Below, piece by piece: positions 18,367 to 26,610 of a stretch of DNA of 64,000 bases (position 1 is the first letter of the stretch; each line of letters begins with the position of its first letter). The notes beneath the pieces are model-generated. The model ran no database searches. It was given only the letters and a program-made list of their open reading frames with translations, and was not told the DNA's origin. A program made the position numbers and the translations under genes. The DNA lies in assembly GCA_044336205.1 (NCBI GenBank), contig CP172318.1, positions 62,001 through 126,000 on the forward strand. The letters run 5' to 3'. The stretch is from Ruoffia sp044336205 (GTDB lineage Bacteria > Bacillota > Bacilli > Lactobacillales > Aerococcaceae).

Positions 18367-19335
18367 TTGCTGCTTGGACTTAGAACGTTAAAAATTACTT
18401 TGGCAGTGATTGTATCGATTTACATAGCCCAATTTATTGGCTTAGAAAATTCGATGGCAACGGGGATTATTACGATACTCACTTTATTAGATACGCGCCA
18501 GGCTTCTAGGCGTATTACATTAACTTATTCAATTGCGACGGTGATTGCATTTGCCATTGCCTCGCTCATATTTTATTCTCTAGGCTTTGAGGTGTGGACT
18601 TTTGGATTGTATTTACTAATATTTGTCCCCATCACCTATCGTTTGAAATTATCTGCAGCCATTGCACCTATCTCAGTTTTAGTGACGCACTTTGTCATTG
18701 CGGAAAGTATTAGCTTATCTTGGCAGTTGAACGGGGCGTTGATTATGTTAATTGGTGGGGGAACAGCACTGTTATTCAATTTATGGATGCCTAATAAAAA
18801 GCCAGAAATACAAAGTAAATTACAAGAAATTGAAGAGAATTTTAGAGTGGTCTTGGAATTAATTAGCCAAAGATTGATGCAGAAGGAATCTTACGGTCCG
18901 ATTATTCAAAAAGAGTTGAACGAGATTGACCGCTGTATTGAAGAACTTTATGCGATGGCCTTGGAAGATTACGAGAACCAGCTGTTTTATAAAGATGATT
19001 ATTATATGGGCTACGCCCAGATGCGGTCTAAGCAAGCGAGTGTATTGAGACGCATGCTGGATTCATTGCAGCATTTGAATTTAAAGACGGAACAAAATAC
19101 AACGCTCGCTAATATGTTTAAGATAACCTCTGAAGAGTTCAAGCAGACTAACAGTGGAAGTGGCTTGTTAGAAAATATTAGCGAATTATACAAATTCTAC
19201 CGAGCGACTGAATTGCCTAAAGACCGGCAAGAATTTGAGAACCGTGCGATTTTGTATCATATTCTCATCGAGTTCGAACGATTCTTAGACATTAAGCACC
19301 AATTTTACTTAGATAAACATATTCGTAAATTTTAA
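18367..19335 (+). CDS. Aromatic acid exporter family (DUF939) membrane protein
   Basis: A 322-residue protein with an N-terminal membrane domain of about six helices (residues 5-145, including ENSMATGIITILTLLDTRQAS) and a C-terminal cytoplasmic helical domain of about 170 residues. This architecture is that of the Gram-positive ArAE_1/DUF939 group (B. subtilis YqjA type). Transport of aromatic acids is inferred from distant FUSC relatives and is not proven for this group. The start is TTG, with ACGGAGGGG just upstream. A weak hairpin follows before the convergent LOG gene. Confidence 0.85.
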   Translation: MLLGLRTLKITLAVIVSIYIAQFIGLENSMATGIITILTLLDTRQASRRITLTYSIATVIAFAIASLIFYSLGFEVWTFGLYLLIFVPITYRLKLSAAIAPISVLVTHFVIAESISLSWQLNGALIMLIGGGTALLFNLWMPNKKPEIQSKLQEIEENFRVVLELISQRLMQKESYGPIIQKELNEIDRCIEELYAMALEDYENQLFYKDDYYMGYAQMRSKQASVLRRMLDSLQHLNLKTEQNTTLANMFKITSEEFKQTNSGSGLLENISELYKFYRATELPKDRQEFENRAILYHILIEFERFLDIKHQFYLDKHIRKF

Positions 19336-19372
19336 ACCGAGCAAGGTTGTGTCTTGTCCGTTTTTTTAACCT
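19336..19372 (+). terminator. Probable terminator between convergent genes
   Basis: CGAGCAAG and CTTGTCCG form an imperfect stem around GTTGTGT, followed by TTTTTTT. The pairing is weaker than for other terminators here. Confidence 0.5.
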
Positions 19373-19914
19373 TATCTATTAAAATCATGAATAAACTGGT
19401 CAATGTCTTGTAGGGAATTTGAGAAGAGGAACTTGTTCGCCACTTCTTGTTTAAGAAAACCTTCATTAACCATGGTTTGAAATTGTTGGTGTAAAGGATT
19501 GTAGAAGCTATTAATATTGTAGAAAATGGCTGGCTTATCAATAATGCCAATACGAATTAAAGAGATGATCTCGGCAATTTCTTCCAAAGTACCTACACCA
19601 CCAGGTAAGGCAATAAAGACGTCACCTAATTCAATCATGCGGTTTTTACGTTCGGACATGGTCCCAACAATCTCCATATTTTGGACTAAGGGGTGTTTGT
19701 TTTCAATACCACAAAGCACCTCAGGGATGACGCCATAAACTTGACCATCCTCTTCTAAGACGGCATCCGCCACGACACCCATCAATCCATTGGTTCCTCC
19801 TCCATATACTAAATCATAAGATTTTTGGCCAATCCATTGTCCCAATTGGTGAGCAGCTTCAACAAATTGAGGCGCATTCCCGTGGTTAGACCCACAGTAG
19901 ACAGTGATTTTCAT
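19372..19914 (-). CDS. LOG family protein (nucleoside monophosphate phosphoribohydrolase)
   Basis: A 180-residue Rossmann-fold protein of the LOG/TIGR00730 family. The diagnostic motifs GGGTNGLMG and PGGVGTLEE are intact. LOG enzymes release the base from cytokinin riboside monophosphates in plants, and bacterial members act more generally as AMP or pyrimidine/purine 5'-monophosphate nucleosidases. I set the start at 19914 (MKITVYCGSNHG) because AAAGGATT precedes it at proper spacing, while the longer frame adds an atypical ten residues. It is monocistronic. Confidence 0.9.
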   Translation of the reverse strand: MKITVYCGSNHGNAPQFVEAAHQLGQWIGQKSYDLVYGGGTNGLMGVVADAVLEEDGQVYGVIPEVLCGIENKHPLVQNMEIVGTMSERKNRMIELGDVFIALPGGVGTLEEIAEIISLIRIGIIDKPAIFYNINSFYNPLHQQFQTMVNEGFLKQEVANKFLFSNSLQDIDQFIHDFNR

Positions 19915-20116
19915 ACTTTCAATCCTTTCTCTTTGAAACGACACATCACGTTTACTTACAGTTAAATTATAAAGGAAGGGTTGAGAAAGTCGAGCAGGAA
20001 GATTTCCTAATTATCTAAAAAACTGTCTATTTAGTGTTTATTTTTTTGTCAAACTATTGTTATGGCGAGTGAGTATTGGTATTCTATCCTAGAAATAATT
20101 TACTAGGGGGGAGAGT

Positions 20117-21460
20117 GTGGAAACTAAAGTTAACCGCACAAAGGTAAGAACGAGGTTAGGACAGTACTTCTTTACCGAAGATTCAATTAAAGTGTCTTTT
20201 CTTTTTTTAATTGCTTATATTTTTATGTTTTTTGGAATTTTTGTTGATCCTATAGAGAAAGTGTATCAAGGTTTTATCAAAATCTTACAGTCACCAAGTA
20301 ATTTGATTACAGATTACTTTGAGGTAGGTGGAATTGGTGCCGCTTTCTTCAATGCTGGCTTATTGATGTTGATTAATGCTTGGGCTATTGGACGTTTTGT
20401 GCCCAAAATAACGGGTCCTATCGTTGCGGCCATGTTCACGGTGATGGGCTTTGCTTTTTTTGGGAAGAATTTATATAACTCAATTCCTATTACGATTGGA
20501 ACGCTACTATATAGTAAGTACCGCAATATGCCGATTTCGAATTTTGTTTTAACGTCATTATTCGCTACAACTCTTGCGCCAGTGGTAAGTATTATTACTT
20601 TCGGTCAAGGACTACCTTATTATACGAGTATACCTTTAGGGATTGTAGTGGGAATCCTAATAGGGTTCACCATTCATCCTATGGGTTCGAGCTTCCTTCG
20701 TTTCCACCAAGGATATAATCTTTATAATATGGGCTTTACAGCGGGAGTCTTAGGGATGTTAATTGCAGGCTTGATGCGGGCCTTTAAACTGACAACGACT
20801 TATGAACCGCAAATTAATGCCTTTTCGATTGTCGAAGTTGAGTTCTTTTTCTTATGTTTCTCCTTATTTTTATTAATCATTGGTTTTAGATTGAATGGGA
20901 TGAGCTTTAAAGGTTACAAGCAATATAAGGGTGATTCAGGGCGTTTAATTTCTGATTTTATTACAGACTATGGTGTGGGTCTCAGCTTTATTAATATGGG
21001 AGTCTTGGGCTTGGCAGCTCTAACTTATATTTGGTTAGTAGATGGCGTGTTAGAGGGAGCTGTCATTGGAGGCGTCTTAACGGTTATTGGTTTTGGGGCT
21101 TTTGGTAAGCATATCTTCAATGTAATGCCAGTTGTAATCGGGATTTTCCTAATGCAAGTGGGAATGGCCATTGATGAACCAAGTTCTACTGCCTCACTAC
21201 TTTCAGCATTGTTCGGAACAACTTTAGCACCGATCGCAGGTCACTATGGATGGAAAGCAGGAATTCTGGTAGGATTACTACATGCAGTATTGGTACCTAA
21301 TACTGGGATTACCCATGCAGGCTTGAATCTGTATAATAATGGATTCGCTGGAGGCTTTGTCGCTGCTACGGTTGTACCTATTCTAGACGGCATCAGAGAA
21401 AGGAACGAAATGCGTGAGAGAGTATCGAAAAATAAAAATGATCATGAACGAAATGCTTGA
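20117..21460 (+). CDS. DUF1576 family polytopic membrane protein with internal duplication
   Basis: A 447-residue protein with about a dozen hydrophobic helices. It has two related halves: residues about 58-135 (ITDYFEVGGIGAAFFNAG, then FTVMGFAFFGKNLYNSIPI) and about 275-355 (ITDYGVGLSFINMGVLG, then LTVIGFGAFGKHIFNVMPV). This inverted-repeat-like organisation suggests a transporter or channel, but the family has no proven function. The start is GTG with AGGGGGGAG upstream. The small gene at 21414 overlaps its 3' end by 47 bases in another frame, so the two are co-expressed. Confidence 0.8.
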   Translation: METKVNRTKVRTRLGQYFFTEDSIKVSFLFLIAYIFMFFGIFVDPIEKVYQGFIKILQSPSNLITDYFEVGGIGAAFFNAGLLMLINAWAIGRFVPKITGPIVAAMFTVMGFAFFGKNLYNSIPITIGTLLYSKYRNMPISNFVLTSLFATTLAPVVSIITFGQGLPYYTSIPLGIVVGILIGFTIHPMGSSFLRFHQGYNLYNMGFTAGVLGMLIAGLMRAFKLTTTYEPQINAFSIVEVEFFFLCFSLFLLIIGFRLNGMSFKGYKQYKGDSGRLISDFITDYGVGLSFINMGVLGLAALTYIWLVDGVLEGAVIGGVLTVIGFGAFGKHIFNVMPVVIGIFLMQVGMAIDEPSSTASLLSALFGTTLAPIAGHYGWKAGILVGLLHAVLVPNTGITHAGLNLYNNGFAGGFVAATVVPILDGIRERNEMRERVSKNKNDHERNA

Positions 21461-21749
21461 TTACTGTTATTTGAATGGAATGGTTGAAGCGAAAATTCAT
21501 TTTGTGCGTTTAGACTACCACAGTGAGATTACAATCAGTGGAAGAGTCTATGAGGAGCCTAAAGATGTTAAGCAACTAGTAGAGAAGTTACGAGCCCAAC
21601 AACAACCAGAGGTTGAGGAATATTATGAGGACTTATTGGGGTTGCGTGATGATGAATTTCATGTCGATATTTTATCTGCTTTAATTGATGAGATTGAATA
21701 CAGTTATGACAATCAAATTATGACTTTTAAAATAATTAGAGATCACTAA
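21414..21749 (+). CDS. Small acidic protein coupled to the DUF1576 gene
   Basis: I do not recognise the family. The product is soluble, up to 111 residues, acidic in the middle (QQQPEVEEYYEDLLGLRDDEF) and predicted alpha/beta. The start is ambiguous: GTG 21414 has AAGGA ten bases upstream inside the preceding gene, while ATG 21438 and ATG 21444 lack a clear site. Overlap with the preceding gene indicates translational coupling and perhaps a shared role. A strong bidirectional terminator follows at once. Confidence 0.7.
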   Translation: MREYRKIKMIMNEMLDYCYLNGMVEAKIHFVRLDYHSEITISGRVYEEPKDVKQLVEKLRAQQQPEVEEYYEDLLGLRDDEFHVDILSALIDEIEYSYDNQIMTFKIIRDH

Positions 21750-21751
21750 AA

Positions 21752-21800
21752 AGAAACAGCTCTTAAATGGCTACAGATGGCCGTTGAAGAGCTGTTTTTA
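21752..21800. terminator. Bidirectional terminator
   Basis: AAACAGCTCTT pairs with AAGAGCTGTTT with an inner GGC/GCC pair; T tracts occur on both sides. It serves the plus-strand unit and the convergent glycosyltransferase gene, whose stop lies inside it. Confidence 0.85.
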
Positions 21801-23357
21801 ATTGGAAAATTGATACACAGTCGAGTCATCTGTTTGATAGATAACATCAGCTGCATTCAGGGAATATTTTTCTTGAATGGATTGAACCAATTGTCCCATC
21901 TCAAGGTCTGGGTTACTTACAAATACTGTCAAGTCTTCACCTACTTGGTCTTCTTGTAAGACAGGTAAAGCATCTGGTTCTTCAGAGACGAGAACCATTG
22001 GATAGACCTTTTCATATTGAGCGAGTTGAACACTATATTCAGCGATTTGCCAACGTTTTTGGGTGAAAATCATGGCATTATCATTTGGTAAGCTAGCTAG
22101 CGTCTCATTCAATTGGCCTTGTTCATGATATTGAAAGTCTACGACTTTTGATTTGAATCCGAGGGCAAGAGTTAATGTTATACACAATGAGATTACGACG
22201 GTTGCAGTTTTTTTATTAACTATCGTACGCAAACTATAATACAAGGTGAGACTGGAAATCATAATAATAAGTGGGTAGATCGGGTAGATATAACGCGCTG
22301 TATGGTAATGTGACAGATCTTGAACTAACACGATATACCCACCGGTAGGTAGGATTAATATTAAGGAGTGAAGTAGGGTGTCCTTACTTAATCTTCGCCT
22401 AGAGCCATAGACTAGTAAGGTTCCTATAATTAATAAAATAGCCACAAAGATCACTAAGGGAATATCCGCCCACAAGTCTTCTTGAATAAAGTTTAAATAC
22501 TTCAACAAATTCTCTGTGAGATTGCCATCATTAGCATTCGTTAATACCTCCACACCTCGATTGGATTGGGTAATGTGAGTAAAGATAGCCGGGAAGAATG
22601 CCCAAGCACCCCCAACAGCCCCTAAAGCAATCACTCCAACAGCAAAACCTTTAGCATAAGCTTTGGATATAAAGAAAATGAGACAAGTCATTACGATTAA
22701 GAAACAAGCAATAATATAAAAGTAATAGTGGGTTAAACTTCCAGCCAAAATGGTGATATAAATGGGTATCAATAGTAAATATTGCCACTTAGAATAATTA
22801 CGCACATAAACTAATAACAAGTAAGTTAATAAGACGACAAGAAACCCCATAAGATGATACATACGAATAAAGAGCATCGAGCTCAATCCACCGATACTCA
22901 AGCCCCAGAACAAACTCGTACCTAAAGCCAATAAGCCATTATGAGTTAACAAGTAGATAATCACCCCAATGACTAAGACCGTTCCAAGATGGGATAAAAT
23001 ATTCAAACTCACTCCCACTAAAGGAGAGAATTCACCAGGCCAGATTGATGATAGGGTATGAAATAATATGTAATACAAGGGAGGATGGACATCATTCACT
23101 TGGTTGGAAATAACAGAACCATATTGGAAGCGATGAGCTGCATCAGGCATTAAGTATTGTTGGTAATAATTGCCAGCAAGCCATTCATTAGTTGCTGTAG
23201 GGAAAGGTTGGTAATAACCATTACTTAAGCCATAAGAATAAATTTCATCAATATGAAAACCTTGCTTTGCCAAGGAATAGTGGATTAAGACGTAAAATAA
23301 AAGGCCTAAACTCAATGCAATGATTATGGATCCGAAAGCGAAAGTGCGTTTATTTAT
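21798..23357 (-). CDS. GT-C fold membrane glycosyltransferase, apparent non-AUG start
   Basis: About 519 residues with roughly 10-12 transmembrane helices. FHIDEIYSYGLSN in the first external loop carries the Asp-Glu pair of GT-C (PMT/ArnT-like, GT39-type) enzymes, which use lipid-linked sugars outside the membrane. A C-terminal outer domain of about 115 residues follows the last helix. The longest ATG/GTG/TTG frame begins at TTG 23315, which would cut the first helix and has no ribosome binding site. The frame stays open upstream to an AGGAGG at 23371-23366, and the codon eight bases after it is ATA (23357), giving MNKRTFAFG before a complete first helix. I therefore place the start at 23357. 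The acceptor is unknown. Confidence 0.75.
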   Translation of the reverse strand: MNKRTFAFGSIIIALSLGLLFYVLIHYSLAKQGFHIDEIYSYGLSNGYYQPFPTATNEWLAGNYYQQYLMPDAAHRFQYGSVISNQVNDVHPPLYYILFHTLSSIWPGEFSPLVGVSLNILSHLGTVLVIGVIIYLLTHNGLLALGTSLFWGLSIGGLSSMLFIRMYHLMGFLVVLLTYLLLVYVRNYSKWQYLLLIPIYITILAGSLTHYYFYIIACFLIVMTCLIFFISKAYAKGFAVGVIALGAVGGAWAFFPAIFTHITQSNRGVEVLTNANDGNLTENLLKYLNFIQEDLWADIPLVIFVAILLIIGTLLVYGSRRRLSKDTLLHSLILILPTGGYIVLVQDLSHYHTARYIYPIYPLIIMISSLTLYYSLRTIVNKKTATVVISLCITLTLALGFKSKVVDFQYHEQGQLNETLASLPNDNAMIFTQKRWQIAEYSVQLAQYEKVYPMVLVSEEPDALPVLQEDQVGEDLTVFVSNPDLEMGQLVQSIQEKYSLNAADVIYQTDDSTVYQFSN

Positions 23358-23371
23358 GATAAGAACCTCCT
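23355..23371 (-). promoter_or_regulatory. Ribosome binding site preceding a non-AUG start
   Basis: AGGAGG (23371-23366) is the best Shine-Dalgarno match near the gene. It is followed by TTCTTATC and then ATA in the glycosyltransferase frame. An in-frame TAG overlaps the site, so no start further upstream is possible. Confidence 0.6.
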
Positions 23372-23463
23372 AACGACAGTGATTTGAAATGCAATTATTA
23401 TAAAATAATCAACCACGATTAGCAATACAGTTTGAATTGATTTTGCTTACCTTTGGACATAAA

Positions 23464-23492
23464 AACTACCCCAGTTACCTAGAGTAGTTCCA
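23464..23492 (-). terminator. Terminator of the secreted VOC gene
   Basis: On the minus strand AACTAC pairs with GTAGTT, followed by TTTATG. The stem is short. Confidence 0.5.
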
Positions 23493-23502
23493 GCAACAAT
23501 AT

Positions 23503-24462
23503 TTATTCGACTAACTTAACAATGACACCTAAGCCGTTTGTATCTTTGAAAGACAATTCAGTCTCCGTCACTAATTCATAATCAAGGCCAAGATTATCTA
23601 ACGATAAGATAATTTCATCGAAAAACTCAGGTGAATGGCTGTGCCAAATTGTATTACGTAAGCCTTGTTGTCCTTCTTCTGGTTGGTTCATATCTTGGTC
23701 AACAAACCAATTATTGTTAGCTAAGTGATGGTGGTAAGCATTTGAATCTTGGAATAATGAATCATCTTCAACAAAACTGCGTATCTTTAACCCTAAGACA
23801 TCTTCATAAAATTTACCAGCTGCTTCATAGTCATCAGAAACTAAGTGGAAATGGCCGATAATCGTACGCTCATCCAATTGGTCAAAGACAATCCCTTCTT
23901 CAGTAGCTGATTGCATTAATTTAATATAATCTAAAGGATCGTTTTGCATTTCAACATCGCCAGAATCTTCATTTACAGACCATTCTTCTATAGGATAATC
24001 CCAGTAAAGTTCAATCCCATTGCCTTCAATATCTGCGGCATAGATGGCGTCGCTGACCCCGTGATAAGTGAACCCTTCAATAGGTGATTCAGTCTCCATC
24101 ATATGAGTAAGTAAACTTCCCATATATTGACGGTCATTAAATAAGTAAGCTGTGTGATATAGACCTGTTGATATTCCCTCACCACGTGGAATATCAGTAG
24201 GGAAAATCTCAAGCAAAGTTCGTTCGTCAGAGGTTCCTAGGCGGTAGTAGCCATCAACTTCTTCTAGTAAAGTCATTCCCAAATTATTCATATAAAAATC
24301 TGCTAAGGATTTTGAATCCATCGCATTCAATTGGTATGAAGCTGGGTAGATCAGTGCGTCCTCCTCAAAGTTTATAAAAGCTTTGTCATTAACTTGGGAA
24401 AAAGTGGTAGAAGGTAATATCAGTAGGATCAGCACAAAAGTTTTCAGTATAGTCGCTTTCAA
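23503..24462 (-). CDS. Secreted two-domain VOC (glyoxalase-fold) protein
   Basis: A 319-residue paralogue of the adjacent CatE-like protein with an added signal peptide (MKATILKTFVLILLILPSTTFSQ, about 22 residues, no lipobox Cys). Two VOC domains follow, about residues 40-160 and 195-319. Metal-ligand-like residues persist: TGLYHTA and NGIELYW in domain 1, and GHFHLVSDD and NAYHHHLANNNW in domain 2. The Cys-free mature protein is acidic. A Sec-exported extradiol-dioxygenase-like protein is unusual, as such enzymes are normally cytoplasmic. It is transcribed after the cytoplasmic copy, with a terminator between, which suggests tandem duplication then re-targeting. Confidence 0.82.
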   Translation of the reverse strand: MKATILKTFVLILLILPSTTFSQVNDKAFINFEEDALIYPASYQLNAMDSKSLADFYMNNLGMTLLEEVDGYYRLGTSDERTLLEIFPTDIPRGEGISTGLYHTAYLFNDRQYMGSLLTHMMETESPIEGFTYHGVSDAIYAADIEGNGIELYWDYPIEEWSVNEDSGDVEMQNDPLDYIKLMQSATEEGIVFDQLDERTIIGHFHLVSDDYEAAGKFYEDVLGLKIRSFVEDDSLFQDSNAYHHHLANNNWFVDQDMNQPEEGQQGLRNTIWHSHSPEFFDEIILSLDNLGLDYELVTETELSFKDTNGLGVIVKLVE

Positions 24463-24514
24463 ATAATCTTCCTTTCAAATGTTAAGCACTCATATATAAC
24501 AGCCTCAAGATAAG

Positions 24515-24543
24515 AAAGGTGTGTAGCTTAGCCACACACCTTA
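24515..24543 (-). terminator. Terminator between the two VOC genes
   Basis: AAGGTGTGT pairs with ACACACCTT around nine bases; the minus-strand transcript continues with TCTTATCTT. Confidence 0.75.
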
Positions 24544-24552
24544 AATTGACTA

Positions 24553-25419
24553 TTAAGAGGCAACGGTTAATATTACACCAGTTCCTGCAGAATCTGTAAA
24601 GTGTAACGTACCGTCTTCTTTTGAATAAGTGTAATTTTTTGCTTTTAATTTATCCTCAACAGCTTGAACATCTTTTTTAGTTCCAGACCAGATTGAATTA
24701 CGTAAACCTTGTGTCCCCACTTGGGCTGCTGGGATATTACGGCCATTCCATAAATTAGCACCTAAGTGGTGGTGATAGTCTTGAGTCGCCATGAATAATG
24801 CTTGTTCATTCATAATGAATTTTAATCCTAAACCTAAGACTTCATGGTAAAACTCAAGTGTTTCTCCGATATTACCAACGTGGATATGAATATGACCCAT
24901 CGTTGTCCCCTTAGGGATGCCCTTGAATGGTCTTTTCTGGCTTGCTAAGACTCCTTCAGCATCCATAGGTTCAACAATCCCACCGGTTAATCCATTGTCA
25001 TACTTATCCCAGACACTTGAGTCTTTATCGGCATAGATCTCAATCCCGTTTCCTTCAGGGTCTGATAAGTAAAGAGCTTCAGAATAACCGTGGTCAGAAG
25101 CCCCTTCAAGAGCTACTTGGTTCTCAATTAAGTGACGTAACATCCCACCTAAGTCAGAACGGCTTGGTAATAGTAAAGCCAAGTGATAAAGGCCCGTTGT
25201 ACGGTTCACCTTAGCGATCTCAGTTGGGTAGATGGTAATTAACAATACACCTTCTGCTGTTCCCAATTGGTAGATGTTTTGCTCAGCGTCAGTATGTAAC
25301 AAGCTGAGGCCGATTTTATGTTGGTAGAATTCAGCCAATGCTTTTGGATTTAAGGCATTCAATTCAATGCCACTTGTATATATCGTTGTAGATGATTGTG
25401 TAATTGCTTCAACAGTCAT
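24553..25419 (-). CDS. CatE-like VOC family extradiol dioxygenase homologue
   Basis: A 288-residue cytoplasmic protein of two VOC domains, the size of Bacillus CatE (catechol-2,3-dioxygenase). Domain 1 has TGLYHLALLLP and DPEGNGIEIYAD. Domain 2 has MGHIHIHVGN, DYHHHLGANLW and the hydrophobic C-terminal strand. The His-His-Glu pattern needed to bind iron is seen in the first domain and His residues in the second. The substrate is not known, and CatE relatives also include thiol- and quinone-linked enzymes. AAGGAG precedes the start. It is the probable parent of the secreted paralogue downstream. Confidence 0.87.
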   Translation of the reverse strand: MTVEAITQSSTTIYTSGIELNALNPKALAEFYQHKIGLSLLHTDAEQNIYQLGTAEGVLLITIYPTEIAKVNRTTGLYHLALLLPSRSDLGGMLRHLIENQVALEGASDHGYSEALYLSDPEGNGIEIYADKDSSVWDKYDNGLTGGIVEPMDAEGVLASQKRPFKGIPKGTTMGHIHIHVGNIGETLEFYHEVLGLGLKFIMNEQALFMATQDYHHHLGANLWNGRNIPAAQVGTQGLRNSIWSGTKKDVQAVEDKLKAKNYTYSKEDGTLHFTDSAGTGVILTVAS

Positions 25420-25575
25420 GATAAGATCTCCTTTTTTAGTAATTCATTCAAATGTGAGTTTGATAATACCACGGAGAAAATTCAAATTCAATACTAATTC
25501 GAGATAATCAACAGTTGACTTTCAATTGACGAATAAGTCTAAAAGGCCCACAGTTTTATGATAAAGTGTTAAGTT

Positions 25576-25604
25576 TCGACAATGGCACGAAGATTGCTTA
25601 TAAT
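25576..25604 (+). promoter_or_regulatory. Sigma-A promoter of lemA
   Basis: TCGACA (25576-25581), a 17-base spacer and TATAAT (25599-25604) lie 39 bases before the start. Confidence 0.75.
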
Positions 25605-25643
25605 TAAGCTAGTAACTTAAGATAGAAGTTTTAGGAGGATGAG

Positions 25644-26204
25644 ATGATGATATTATGGATTATTCTAGCCGTTGTCGTTGTGACAGGACTAGCATGGATC
25701 GGCATTTATAACAATCTAGTTAAACGTCGCAATTGGGTGGACGAGTCGTTCAGCCAGATTGATGTACAACTTCAACGACGTAATGACTTAATACCGAACT
25801 TAGTGAATACAGTAAAAGGTTATGCCAGTCATGAAAAGACAACTTTGGAAGCTGTTACTCAAGCGAGACAACGATTAATTAACTTGCCAGCGGATGCTTC
25901 AGCAGCCGAAATTAATGCCAAGTCGAATGAATTATCGGGTGCATTGTCACGTTTATTAGTTGTGGCTGAGCAGTATCCAGATCTGAAAGCTAATACTAAT
26001 TTCACACAGCTTCAGTCAACCTTAGAGAAGACTGAGCAACAAATCGCAACAGCTCGTCAACTTTACAATTCAACTGCGACTCAATACAATACAACGGTTC
26101 AAACCATACCTACGAATATCGTCGCCGGTGTTCATGGATTTACACGTCGCGACTTATTAGAAACACCTGAAGTAGCACGTCAAGTTCCGGAAGTTCAATT
26201 CTAA
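25644..26204 (+). CDS. lemA: LemA family protein
   Basis: A complete 186-residue LemA protein: one N-terminal transmembrane helix (about residues 2-20) followed by a long helical-bundle domain. The family signature YNNLVKRRNWVDESF, then RRNDLIPNLVNTVKGYASHE, is present. Function is not settled; LemA proteins often neighbour HtpX or DUF2207/TPM proteins. Here a DUF2207 gene exists 21 kb away rather than next door. AGGAGG lies six bases before the ATG. The unit is monocistronic, with promoter and terminator. Confidence 0.93.
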   Translation: MMILWIILAVVVVTGLAWIGIYNNLVKRRNWVDESFSQIDVQLQRRNDLIPNLVNTVKGYASHEKTTLEAVTQARQRLINLPADASAAEINAKSNELSGALSRLLVVAEQYPDLKANTNFTQLQSTLEKTEQQIATARQLYNSTATQYNTTVQTIPTNIVAGVHGFTRRDLLETPEVARQVPEVQF

Positions 26205-26228
26205 TTCACACATATCATATAGAATTAA

Positions 26229-26280
26229 TAGCAGTTCGTTCAATGGCATTCAAAAGAATCCAAAAACGTGCTGCTTTTTG
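26229..26280 (+). terminator. Terminator of lemA
   Basis: GCAG-TT-CGTT pairs with AACG-TG-CTGC, followed by TTTTTG. The loop is long. Confidence 0.6.
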
Positions 26281-26485
26281 CATGTGCAAGCCTCCATAGC
26301 TATTTATAGTAATTTATCCAGTTGCATCTTAGAATGAGTTAAGGATGTACAATAATAATCCAACAAAAACACAAATTAATTGAGAATAATGTGAATAATT
26401 AACCAAATTAATAGTATAATAATGACAGTTAGCTTTTTTGACAATCTTATTTACTGATTAAGAGAAAAAATTTTAATATTCAATA

Positions 26486-26519
26486 GGTCAAAATGTAATA
26501 TAAATGTTACATTTTGACC
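26486..26519. promoter_or_regulatory. Perfect 13-bp inverted repeat, candidate operator
   Basis: GGTCAAAATGTAA is exactly mirrored by TTACATTTTGACC around TATAAATG. It lies about 90 bases before the gene at 26611 in an otherwise AT-rich 406-base gap. There is no U tract directly after it, so it looks more like a dimeric repressor site or leader hairpin than a terminator. No regulator gene lies next to it. Confidence 0.6.
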
Positions 26520-26610
26520 GGTTTTACCACTATGAATTTGATATTTAAATGGGTAAAATAAGGTTTGATTTGTATTAAATAAAAAATGATTAGAAAAGGG
26601 GGGAACCAGT

